Shown piece by piece: positions 32,583 through 42,924 of a stretch of 64,000 bases of DNA. Source of the DNA: Stictocephala bisonia (lineage: Eukaryota > Arthropoda > Insecta > Hemiptera > Membracidae). Every line of letters begins with the position of its first letter. Positions within the stretch are counted from its first letter, which is position 1. Position numbers and translations under genes: made by a program. The stretch spans positions 989,001-1,053,000 of the forward strand of contig JAQJVL010000282.1 in assembly GCA_035578905.1 (NCBI GenBank), in the 5' to 3' direction. The notes below the pieces were generated by a model, which saw only the letters and a list, made by a program, of their open reading frames with translations, ran no database searches and was not told the DNA's origin.

Positions 32583-34539
32583 TGCACCATATAACTATAA
32601 TATTTTAACTTCTTTATTCTTGTTATGTACCGTTCACATGTTTTTCATTAGTTAGTTTACTAATTTTAAAATGCCCCCTGATTGTTTCCTATTTTTATTT
32701 CAAACAATGCTTTAGACTAAAAAAGCAATATTTAAGACCAGAATGTACGTTGTAGTAAATTTGGCTTACCTTTCGATAACCTGTAAAAGGATATAAAAAG
32801 ATAATTCGTTGCAAAAAATTAGAGTAATTAATAGATGACCCCATTATAATTAATATAACCCCATAAATTCGATTTTTTAAATCACTTTCCCATTTTTATT
32901 CTGAATTTGAACATTGGATGAGTAACATTGGAATCCATACAGTGTTTACGGTAAAATGCCTTTAGTTTCCCCCTAATCTCAAACTATTTTCTATAAAATA
33001 TATAAATGGAAAGTAATAAAATATTTAACTAACCCAACCTCAACTTTAGCACAAATCGGTGCGCGTGTAGTAGAGGAAGTAGCGAGGCACGGCACGACAT
33101 TCAGTTATCGCAATCAGATAGATTCAGTTATCGTGATCAGTGCCGCTGATACCGGTAGAAGCCTTTCTTTCCTTCCAAATAGCTGAATACACAAGTTATT
33201 TTTGTAGTTATTGCTATAGAAAATAGCTTGAGTTTTTGGTAGCAGCTAAAGGAATTTTACCGTGTTTTCAAACATATCATTGTTCAAACTTTTATTGTTT
33301 ATTCCAGATGTTCTATGAACGATGTTGCCCCGTTTGCTGACCAGATACTTCAGTGGTAAAGCGTTACTCAACGTTAGTTTAAGGCCAGACATCCAGTTAG
33401 GTGTGACTCTGGTTGTGTAGACATACTACACTGCTCTAATTAACTCACTAATTCTCCAGAGGACGGTTAGAATCAGGGAAAAACTCACCCTACAGTTGAG
33501 ACGCTTGTGTAAAAAAGTAAGGCTAATATAATCAGTGTAATTTCCATAAAATTGTAGGCAGGAACAATTACCAGACATGGAGAAGAGAGAGGAAGGCCCG
33601 GCACGCGTGGCAGATTCCCGGTCGGAATATTCATGGAGGATCTTCACTGGGTGAGCATATGAATATTGGCCATCTGTATCCGGCGATAGCGGGTTTCGGA
33701 CGGGTTGTCGTGGATACAGCAAGCATGAACATAACCAGTCATCATTCTCTCACTTACTTAAAATTGGAAGTTACAGAATCGGTTCCCATTTGAACATGAA
33801 AATTTAATTGGTTCCTTCATCTTACACAACACTCTTATACACTCAGTAGGCTACTATTGATCTTAGGACGGAACACAGCAAGAAGTCCATTCTTCACCAG
33901 AACTTCGAAATCAGCAAATACAACGCTGACGTACAGTTGTTAGTTTTTGCAAGGGAAAGTTCATTACTCCCAGTAGTTTTGTACAAGTCCATCTTTAAAT
34001 GCCTCCACTAATTTTTTTTCAGACAAATCATACTCTTGTCGAGTTTCAAAAATGTCTTGCCTTTTTCGATATGTATAAACTCCATAGTCAGTAGTATCAC
34101 TTCTCGAAGGACAGGCAAGTTCTCCTAACCAATAAACATACATAGGATAACTAACTTACAATGACATTTGATATCATTAAATGAACTTTGCAAGTTCCAT
34201 CAGTATCTGCAAAATCGAAAACTTTTATTAATACAGGAACCAATCCGGCGCGTCATTTTAGGCGTCAGTCAGATTTTAAGGATGATACTGGTAAATCTGA
34301 TTAAAATATCAATCAAACCTTGCGATTGATTCTTCACAAAATTCTTTTTTGATAAATAAACTAAGGAATCCATTACATTATGAAACTATGAAACAAAGTG
34401 GAGAATCTATCCTAACATCCTAACACCATAGTTAAGTTCAACGGTTTATTGTTTTGATTGTTTCATTGGAGATGAAAGAACAAAGCTGTGGAAAAATACA
34501 GTTGGGGGGGCATATAACGGATTTTGACCAGGATATATT

Positions 34540-34665
34540 ATTTTACATATATCTTACATTTTGCTTATATTACATATTATTTATGTAATATAAGCTTATT
34601 TATGTAATATTTGCTTATATTACAATTTGCTTACATATTATTTTACATATATTTTACATAGCGAA
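34540..34665. repeat. AT-rich inverted/direct repeat cluster
   Basis: Repeated ttacatat, tgcttatattaca and tatgtaatataagc units in both orientations allow extensive folding. No function is suggested beyond structure. Confidence 0.5.
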
Positions 34666-34679
34666 GCAAGGGCTTAGAA

Positions 34680-34812
34680 GCCTTCTATAACACTCAATCT
34701 GGGGACCAACTGCAACTTTCGAACCAACCTCAGTAACCATGCAGCGTGCAAGGAAGGATCGCTCACCGATCACACATCCAAGGAACAGCCACGCTCAATG
34801 TTGCTTGATGCC
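34680..34812 (-). repeat. Possible SINE with B-box-like motif
   Basis: The minus strand reads ggttggttcgaaagttgc within a 130-bp GC-richer block; the ggttcgaaa part fits a Pol III B box. An A box is less clear (ggtgagcgatcc). Confidence 0.25.
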
Positions 34813-36041
34813 ATAATATTTTGATAACGCTGGAACCCTCTAATCAAGACCACTTGCACTTTTAATAAAGCCTTTTGAGAAATGTTCACCTTTTTTCTTC
34901 CTTTTTATTATAACTATTGTACCCTTAATTTGAAATTAGAATTTCAGGAATTTTAAAGTCATTCCAGGCACTTTAGCCAAATTAAACCTGGTATTGTTAA
35001 TAATAATTAGACTTACTTCCTTAAAATCAACCCATTAAGGTATTATCCTCCTACCCCCCCCCCCGGCCATATGTCCCAAGAATCATTCTAAATTTGTAGG
35101 TAGAACGTTGAGTCTACAAGCTGATTTTTGCGTTTTGTTGGCTTTAAGTAGACGTATAGATTTTTTATTTCATCCCTAACCAATTCGTTTTCACGCTTAA
35201 ACGTTTGTAAAACTCAACTTTGATTTGTAAATCTCGCCAAAAGGAAAATCATTATACTATTTTGTATTCACAACTAAGCCTAGTTCGTCGGTTCGTGTTT
35301 TCTAATACATTTAAGAGGCATATTGAGTGAAATAATGTTTACATTTGTATCATTTATTGGACGTAGCTCAGTAACTTCCCTTCAGAGTCTCTTTGCCCAA
35401 CGTCGGCGTGACGGTCCGCAATTCCATGACACTCATGTTCTGCGGGTGTTGCCTACATTCAAAGTAGTGCGGCTGTACTGCTATTGAACCAAACAAACAG
35501 GTGAAATCTGAGCTTTGGTAGGTCAATTATTGTTTTAACGAACCTTAAAATATTATTATGGAGTCTGTTAATGAGTAAACGTTTTTAATTAGGCCCCTCA
35601 TATGGAAAGTCACTTTTGGCACAGATTAAGAAACTGTCGGAAAAAAACAGAGTTTATTGAAACAAATAAATGCGTGTTCATTGTTGGAGTCCAGGCCCAG
35701 TCGTTCCTGTTGGAAGAATAAAAATAGTGTATTTTTGTTTATATGTTTTTATAGATCGCTAAAACTGTGTTATTTTGATTAATGGAAAATAATATACTGT
35801 TACCCAGTAATTATCTCTCAGATACTTTTTATATCAAATCCATTGTTGAGTATTGATGGCCAACGTATGAATTGTCACCAGGTTTGCCAGAAACAAAACT
35901 AGCTCTACCGCTGCCCTGCGACCTATTTACAGTGGCTTAAAACTATGAAATAATTTTCAGTATCGCAACTACAATGCACTTTTATTAAAATAAAAATATT
36001 TTTAAAAAACGACACCATGGTTATACGTTACAAAACACCGT

Positions 36042-36562
36042 ACATACGTGTATGGGTGGGTGGGTAGGACATTACCTACATACGTGTATGGGTGTGTGTG
36101 TGTAGGACATTACCTACATACGTGTATGGGAGGGAGGGTAGACATTACCTACATACGTGTATGGGTGGGTGGGTAGGACATTACCTACATACGTGTATGG
36201 GTGGGTAGGTAGGACAGTACCTACATACGTGTATGGGTGGGTGGGTAGGACAGTACCTACATCCGTGTATGGATGTGTGGGTAGGACAGTACCATATATA
36301 TGTGTATGGGTGGGTGGGTAGGACAGTACCTACAACCGTGTATGGGTGGGTAGGTAGGACAGTACCTACATACGTATATGGGTGGGTGGGTAGGACAGCC
36401 TACATACGTGTATGGGTGGGTGGGTAGGACAGCCTACATACGTGTATGGGTGGGTGGGTAGGACATTACCTACATACGTGTATGGGTGGGTGGGTAGGAC
36501 AGCCTACATATGTGTATGGGTAGGACATTACCTACATACGTGTATGGGAGGGAAGGTGGGTA
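36042..36562 (+). repeat. G-rich 36-bp minisatellite, about 14 copies
   Basis: The unit is acatacgtgtatgggtgggt + gggtaggacattacct, with variants lacking attac (ggacagcct). The plus strand has GGGTGGGTGGGTAGG in most units, close to the G3+N1-7 quadruplex rule. A WVG-rich open frame is a by-product. Confidence 0.93.
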
Positions 36563-37272
36563 ATTATAATAACAGTACCTATAACATGGTTATTAAAAAT
36601 TAGCAAACAATTGACTGTGTTGTATCCATAATTGTAAACACTATAAAATAAAGAAATATTGCAGAGTTAGAATCATAAAAATAGTAGTGACTAGAAGTTA
36701 ATTTTATGATTATCACGTCTTTCATTCAATAAGTTAAAAGTTGAAGATTACAGTGTAATTTATGAAAGTATTTTGTAACTACGAGTCCAGCGTTGCGGGT
36801 GTTCCTTTACCAGAAGTAGTACTGCGTTTGCATTTTCAAGTCCACAATTTTGAATTACGATCAAATAATACAAGAGTTACATATATTTAGTTATGTCTTT
36901 TAATGACACACTTACAAATAAATATGGAAATGTAATTGAATCAGTCAATGGTTGACATCAAGTTACAAACATACAAACACAGATGAAATGCAGAATAGGT
37001 AAATTAAAATCAGTCCACCTTCACTCGTTCAAATATAATTTCCTTTATAAATTAACAGATTGATTAGAAAACTATAATGATGTACAAAAATATAACAAAA
37101 CATGAAATTCAATGGTTTCATTTGTAAACTAACTAAAAAATTTAAAATGTAGATTTATTGTTAAAGTTTTAAAATTTATTAATAGGCTACAATCGAGCTT
37201 AATTCAGATAAATTATTATTTCAATCATTTTGAGCTATAAATAACTAAATTTTAAAGATTGTATATCCATTA
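36563..37272. other. AT-rich intergenic, nothing recognised
   Basis: No gene or repeat seen. Confidence 0.5.
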
Positions 37273-37274
37273 GT

Positions 37275-37628
37275 CATTAGTAAAACGCCGATCGTAGAGT
37301 TATGGGCGAATACGAGGAGCGAATGAGTGTGATGAATGTATATGAACGAGTGTAGTCATTGTTATTAACTAAGGTCGACTGATCCATAAAAAGAGCTATT
37401 TATTAATAGCCCAATAGCCATGGCAATTATGGGACCTACAGCTTTACGTGGAATCCGAACCACTTAGTATTGGTCTGATTTTCAGCTAATTGACAAGTCA
37501 TATACTCATTAGTCTACATACACATCAGGACTCTGACTACCACCCAATGGGGACACCAAGTCTTATCTAAGTCGCTGGCAGCCATTGAGCGGACGCTGTG
37601 TCAATATCTAGAGGACCATTGTGAAAGC
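37275..37628 (-). repeat. SINE family copy, minus orientation
   Basis: Aligns along its full length with 27056-27420. On minus it contains gtggttcggattccac (B-box-like) followed by gtaaagctgtaggtccca. The left third also matches 40570-40700. Confidence 0.5.
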
Positions 37629-37709
37629 GTGTACATAGCCTCGCTTCAGTTGACATTTTCCTCTAAGTGTTAGCCACAGTAATTTTGGAGAAGTTTAAAG
37701 ACCACGCGG

Positions 37710-37800
37710 CTACTATCAATCTGTGGCATTTGGCCTAGTGGTTGCCATTGAATAAAGAACGTAAGTGTCCTTGGGATTTACCCTCCCTACCATTATGCTT
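37710..37800 (+). repeat. Possible second SINE head
   Basis: atttggcctagtggttgcc (A-box-like) is followed about 40 bp on by gtccttgggatttaccctcc (B-box-like). The spacing is right for a tRNA-derived head; the cloverleaf is not convincing. Confidence 0.3.
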
Positions 37801-38227
37801 TCCAAACTCATAAATAAGATCACTTCTTTGTAGTAAAGAAAACTATTAATGCCCAAAAATGTCTGAAAACCGAACTTGAGTGGGGCATTCGAGCCTTAAA
37901 TAGCCTACCTAGTGTTGACTTTGGACCTACCTGTAATTCCGTCGATTGTTTTCTGTTATTTTTTTAAATAATGTTTAAAATTTTCATTCATAAATACAGT
38001 TGTAATCTCTATAACATTATGGAGAATCAAAAATGGTGGCAGGTATTGGGACAAATTGAAAGTGGTCTTTACTAAAAAATGTAAGATACTAAAAAATGTA
38101 AAAAAGAAGATTGGCATCTGATTTTCGTTTATTAACTTCTTAAAGTTGAATTTCTGTTTTAGCTATTTTCGTTAAATTTATTTTAGGGGTAATTTTAATG
38201 TTTTGTTTATAAAGTTACATTGTTACA

Positions 38228-38460
38228 GGTGGGTTTGGATGTATCGGTACGAGAAGAAGCTCGTGTAACCAACACCAATTTTGGGCGCACATTCTGTTAG
38301 GGGTGGGTTTGGATGTATCGGTACAAGAAGAAGAATCTCTTGTAACCAACATCAATCTTGGCCGCACATTCTGTTAGGGGTGGGTTTGGATGTATCGGTA
38401 CAAGAAGAAGAATCTCTTGTAACCAACATCAATCTTGGCCGCACATTCTGTTAGGGGTGA
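38228..38460 (+). repeat. Triple tandem repeat of 74-77 bp
   Basis: Units start at 38228, 38302 and 38379 with ggtgggtttggatgtatcgg; each ends gcacattctgttaggg. Units 2 and 3 are almost identical; unit 1 differs at several sites (acgagaagaagctcg versus acaagaagaagaatc). Confidence 0.9.
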
Positions 38461-39080
38461 GAGCTTGTTATTAAACAGTAAGGTCGTGGGAGGGTTATGC
38501 CTATTGAAACAGACCCCATTCTAAAGAGCCATCCCTCCTCTTGAGTGCGCAACTGACTTTGTGGGAGACCCTATTGAAGCCATTCTTTCTACTCCGAGCT
38601 GCTCAACTTGAGATTTTTATCTTCATGTAAATATTTTATGATAAAAAAAAGAAAATTTAGTATCGGAATTTGTACTTAATTTCAAAGAAGACAACATTGA
38701 ACAACTTTGAGATAGTTAAACAGTACAATCATAATGATTATATTTTTTATAAATTCTTAACAAATTGCAAATTCATCCTGAAGGAGAATCCTATAGTTTC
38801 TCGCTTCAATTTTTGCTTGTCAGTCAGCCATCGCTTTGTCGTCTGTTAACTGGTGCTCGGTTCATTTTGTATTTCATAAAATAGGCTTCAAAAATACATT
38901 ACCAACCGTAATAAATTCTTATGCAGTGGACTCGTGACCATCCGGATCAATGAGATGGCTAACCGAGACGGCATTGCCTCCGTATATTCAAGGCTAAGTG
39001 ACCCATGCAAGGATGATATGATGACCACCTAAACGTCAATGATTTTAAAGTTATGCGTTGCACTTTGATGATCTGATTAA
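38461..39080. other. Intergenic, nothing recognised
   Basis: 38460-38620 is GC-richer but without a motif. Confidence 0.45.
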
Positions 39081-39087
39081 ATCTAGC

Positions 39088-39274
39088 CACAGAGAAGAAA
39101 AAAAACAGAGGTTGATTTTGACAGTGCTCTGTTAAAAGTTCATTATTTCATTTCTTTATTTCATGTTTATCGAGCAGGCCGGCACCTTGTCAGTCCCTCT
39201 CTTATTCCTCCTAAATCCTTAAAGATAAAAGTAGCAATTACTACAGATTTGTAAAGATATAGATTTTCTCTGTG
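39088..39274 (+). mobile_element. MITE, CACAGAG family, deleted copy (187 bp) with target duplication
   Basis: Begins cacagagaagaaa and ends tttctctgtg. The 7-mer atctagc is directly repeated at 39081-39087 and 39275-39281 (8 bp if atctagcc is counted and one terminal C is shared). The interior keeps ggcaccttgtcagtccctc and attactacagat, typical of the family, but is shortened. Confidence 0.78.
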
Positions 39275-39498
39275 ATCTAGCCTATAAAATACAGTACGCG
39301 TGTTATCATTTTGAGAAAGGAAATGTATTATTTAGTTAGATAAAGGCAAGTATTTTTTCGAATTGTGTGGGACTTTATTTACGTAAGGACACATGATACA
39401 ATTCGGAGGACTTTGTTAAGGTACTGTGATTTGTTGATAAACTCATAAAGTTTCCTTTTCACTTTTACTTATAAACACATATTGAGTAACATTTAACG

Positions 39499-39873
39499 TA
39501 GGCCTAGGACCTTTTCCGTTAATTCACAACCACTACTTTTTCCGTTACTGCAACTTCACCACCACTAATTTTTTATTGCAATTACGGTTAGGTTAGGTCA
39601 GGTGAGGTCGCTACTAAAGTTGATCACAAACTGACAAATCCAATGATTGACTTAGCGCCGAATGCGCTTTCCGTGCGTAAGTTCTTGGAAAGCGATAAGA
39701 TAAGGCCAGCGATATCGGATGCCTAGCTGATAAAGAATACCATAGTGGACGTAAACATGATTGGGGTCATTGGGGAACAGTTTTTAAATAAATAGAATAG
39801 TTATCAAGCAGTAGTGAATTAACGGAAACAAAAAAAGTAGCGGTAGTAAATTAACAGAAAAGATCTAGGCCTA
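39499..39873. mobile_element. MITE with ~48-bp inverted ends (375 bp)
   Basis: The left end taggcctaggaccttttccg, then ttaattcac.accactacttttt, is mirrored at the right (aagtagcggtagtaaattaa to ctaggccta). The interior has taggttaggtcaggtgaggtc and no coding capacity. The taggcctag ends are themselves palindromic, which blurs the exact boundary and target duplication. Confidence 0.72.
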
Positions 39874-40326
39874 AACAACAACAATCGTCCAAGGAATCTT
39901 TATGAAGTGCCATTTGAATCATTAGAAGATCAAAAATATAAACAACCCATTTTATCGGATGATCATTTCGGTGGTCTAGGAAACATGATCAGGCATCTCC
40001 CCTCAGTGGTTTTTTCCTCTGACGGTTTGACAGTCTATCCTTCATCCGCGACCTTTGGCCTGTCCTCAAGGTCGTACATCACCCTTCTTCACTCCTCCCC
40101 TGATGAATATGTAAGCCAGAATTGTGTGGGTGACCTGTGTCGTGTTTGTTTTTTACCACCGGGCTCAAAATACCATAACCATAGTGTCGTGCCTTTGTCC
40201 TCCAGATCTTCTCACGCTGACATAACTACTCTTTGCATATCTCCAGTTTGGTCTCTCAACAGAATTGAAGTATTTTTTTATTTTTGTTTGCCGAGAAAGA
40301 TGAAGGTAAATTTGTTTAACAGTTAG

Positions 40327-40565
40327 TCCTCTATTCGTAGTCATTTTACTAAGAAAATAGTTTAGATCAGACTTCTCCAATTAGTGCACGCTCTAGTTTT
40401 ATTTCAGGATTGGTTAACTTACAAAAAATTATTTGAGCAAAATTTAAATTTACATAAATGCAAGTCAAGTAACTACGTAAAAATTGGACGTGTAGTTAAT
40501 TTGTTTATATCAATTTATATTTACTCTATAGTTCAATAGAACGTGTATTTAATTTATTTATTTAT
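40327..40565. other. AT-rich intergenic
   Basis: Nothing recognised. The 139-codon open frame just before (39907-40326) begins right of the MITE and has no known domain; not called as a gene. Confidence 0.45.
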
Positions 40566-40705
40566 TCATAAGACGCCGATCGTCAAGATATGGGTGAATA
40601 TGGATTTCGAATGAGTGTGATGAGTGTAGATGAGCGAATATAGTCATTTTTACAAACTAAGGCCGACTATTCCCTAGAAAGTGTCATTAATTAATAGCCC
40701 AAAGA
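40566..40705 (-). repeat. SINE 3' part, minus orientation
   Basis: On minus it reads aatgacactttctagggaat and agtcggccttagtttg. This matches the 3' body of the SINE at 56.8 kb and the left thirds of the copies at 27.1 and 37.3 kb. Confidence 0.55.
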
Positions 40706-40837
40706 CAAATATCTCAATCACTATTTTACTTAATATGATGACATTAAAATAAGGTAAAACTGTTAGTAATGAAATAGATGAAGACAAGGTGGCGTGAAGG
40801 GGGATTTATTTAAAGGGTCAATTTTCTGGAATTAATA

Positions 40838-41075
40838 ATAAATAATAATAATAATAATAAATTCTTTATTTTTCTCTCAATTAGAGGAATTATTGTTACA
40901 TTCAAATAACATTTAACTGATGTATTAAACTTATAACAAAATAGTATGTATAGTAATAAATAAACAAACAGTAATAAATAAACACAGTTGTAAATTTTTT
41001 TTTTTATACCTATCCAACAATAGTATGTATAGTAATAAATAGACAAAATTGGGTAGTTTGTATAAATTGTTAATT
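40838..41075 (-). repeat. Non-LTR retrotransposon 3' UTR with (ATT)n tail
   Basis: On minus, sequence ending gagagaaaaataaagaattt is followed by an (ATT)n tail (plus strand aataataataat at 40838-40860), the same kind of tail as the element ending at 51706. A tandem agtatgtatagtaataaata occurs twice inside. No polymerase sequence is left. Confidence 0.45.
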
Positions 41076-41274
41076 GAATATTAATTTTTTTCTTTTGTAA
41101 GTGGTGTTAATAGAATTACATTTTTTAGTTCTCACCAACCACTGATTAAATATGTATAAATATGATAAATGATGGCCTACATTCTCCTTGTTCACAGATA
41201 CTCAACACTCTGAGCCAATTAAGGGTTCGAATACTACTAGTAGAGCCTCTCAACTCAGTTAAACCACAGAGAAG

Positions 41275-41889
41275 AAAGAAACAGAGTTCGAATTTAATAG
41301 TATGCTAATTGTGTGTCGAGTAGTTATTTCTACACTTAGCCAAGTGGTGATAGGGACAGACCCTTATCAGTCCCTCCTTTATTACCCCAAAATCCTCAAG
41401 GATTAACAAAGTAATAATTATTACTACAGATGTATAAAGATGTGCATCAGTTGTAATTAAATTATTATTTTCATTGTTATTTTATATATAATTGTTATTA
41501 TCATTGTGCAAAATTGTAATATTATTATTATCATTGTCATTTATTATTTGTTATCAATTCACATAGTCTATTAAATAGAAAAAAATGTTAATTCGTATGC
41601 AAGTTATTACTATTGTTATTTATTTTTATTATTTATTTTTTTGTCGTATTTATTTATGAGAAAGTATTAATACTTTTAATCTATAAGAAAATGAAGTGAG
41701 CTCAAAGACCCCCACAGTGAACTTTATAATGGATTGAACTGCTTTGGTGTAAATGGTATCTTAACTGTATCAAAACATGTAAATAAAATAAAATAAAAAA
41801 AAAATAAAAATAGTAATAATCTACTTGTAACTACCACCGACAGTTCGCTGTGGCCATAGGAAAGCGACCTCTGTTTATTTTAATCTGTG
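41275..41889 (+). mobile_element. MITE, CACAGAG family, full ends, split by an insertion
   Basis: Left cacagagaagaaagaaacag and right ...gcgacctctgtttatttt + aatctgtg are inverted repeats of about 25 bp. The flanks carry ttaaac on both sides, consistent with a 7-8 bp duplication. The element is complete except for an insertion at about 41460-41815 that separates gcatcagttgtaat from aatctacttgtaac. Confidence 0.75.
41460..41815 (+). mobile_element. Retrotransposon 3' end nested in the MITE
   Basis: AT-rich sequence ending gtatcttaactgtatcaaaa, then catgtaaataaaataaaat and an A-rich tail. It lies within the MITE and so is younger. It lacks readable polymerase motifs, so the class is inferred from the tail. 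Confidence 0.45.
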
Positions 41890-42924
41890 ATTAAACAAGA
41901 ATAATACCCTGATATATACCTACCAAAAGCACTTCAATCCATCCCACTGTTCACTGTAAAAAAACTACTTGCCGATTTTCCCTTACCCGTCGGCTCTGTA
42001 CATAACCAGAGTTTGACTTGGGTAGTTGATGTTCTCAGATATCGTCGTCACGGTCATCGTTAACGATGACTTAGGTAGGTGATGATCGTTAAGGTCATCG
42101 TTAAGGTGATCGTGACCCGAGGTAAGCCGGATGTGTTTTTAGCTTAACTAATTAGGCTTCAGTATTTCAATATCACATCCATGGCATGGCTATAAAACCC
42201 CTTTATAGCACCATGATAAATTAGGCTTTCGTAATGGCCTTTGGAGATTTCCAGTAAAATCATAAATAGTTGATCCCCTCAAATTGATGTACTTGTTTAA
42301 TGCTTGTTTGCTTATTTCATCAAGTTAAAAAAATGCATATAAAACAAAACTATTTTCTGGCATTTTTAATAGATTTACCAAGATAGTAGAAAATATCCTG
42401 TAAAATTAAATCTCTAAATTTCAGGGTCATATTAAGATTTATTTGTATATCATAATACTGTATCTTATTATTGTACATGGTACATTTTAATCATTGTTGG
42501 TAAAATAACGAATTAATATATATTGAAACCTATGTGTAATTAAGTTGTTTTATTCCACTCGACTATTAATAATAAAAAGTCGAATGTAAGATATGTGCCA
42601 ATATAGTTTTTGCTCATTTTATTCTCGCAATCTATTTATCTACAAGTATTACGGAATCACTGTTTTATGTACTATCATAATATCTAAATGTTTTTGTATA
42701 TTTTGTAAAGTTGTATAATTATTGTATCCTAACATACACAAGTAATATAGTGTTGAAGTTAAACATGAAAGTTCATACATGTAATTAATTAATCGTTCCT
42801 AATAGTGACCTAAAAACCATGTTAAATTTCCCATTAATAGCAAAAAGTAATTATCGCAACTGACACTGTGTTTTTTCTATCTAGATCCACAAATAAACTA
42901 TTTTAGTTTAATGAAGTTTAATGA
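41890..42924. other. Intergenic; 18-bp palindrome at 42053
   Basis: 42053-42070 is a perfect palindrome (gtcatcgttaacgatgac), and similar gatcgttaaggtcatcg pieces follow to 42110. Otherwise AT-rich with no gene. Confidence 0.5.

Larger units (their letters stand above)
32583..36040. other. Intergenic, with a few unexplained patches
   Basis: 33055-33140 is GC-richer with a duplicated attcagttatcg. 33560-33720 on minus has a 98-codon frame rich in P/S with a donor-like ATGTCTG|GTAATT, no known domain. 34505-34665 is built of inverted ttacatatta / taatatgtaa units around taagctta. 34680-34810 on minus contains gaggttggttcgaaagttgc, a B-box-like sequence that may be a SINE. The rest is AT-rich without gene evidence. 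Confidence 0.4.

Noticed and set aside
33426..33722. 98-codon minus-strand frame with a donor-like site
   Set aside because: Only one splice-like site, no domain and no start context. Too weak to call a gene.
36233..36603. WVGRT-rich repeat frames in the G-rich minisatellite
   Set aside because: The 36-bp unit is a multiple of 3, so frames stay open by chance, and several units with 5-bp deletions break the frame.
39907..40326. 139-codon plus-strand open frame
   Set aside because: No recognisable domain, no clear promoter or splice sites, and it starts just beyond a MITE. Kept out of the gene list, though a host exon cannot be excluded.
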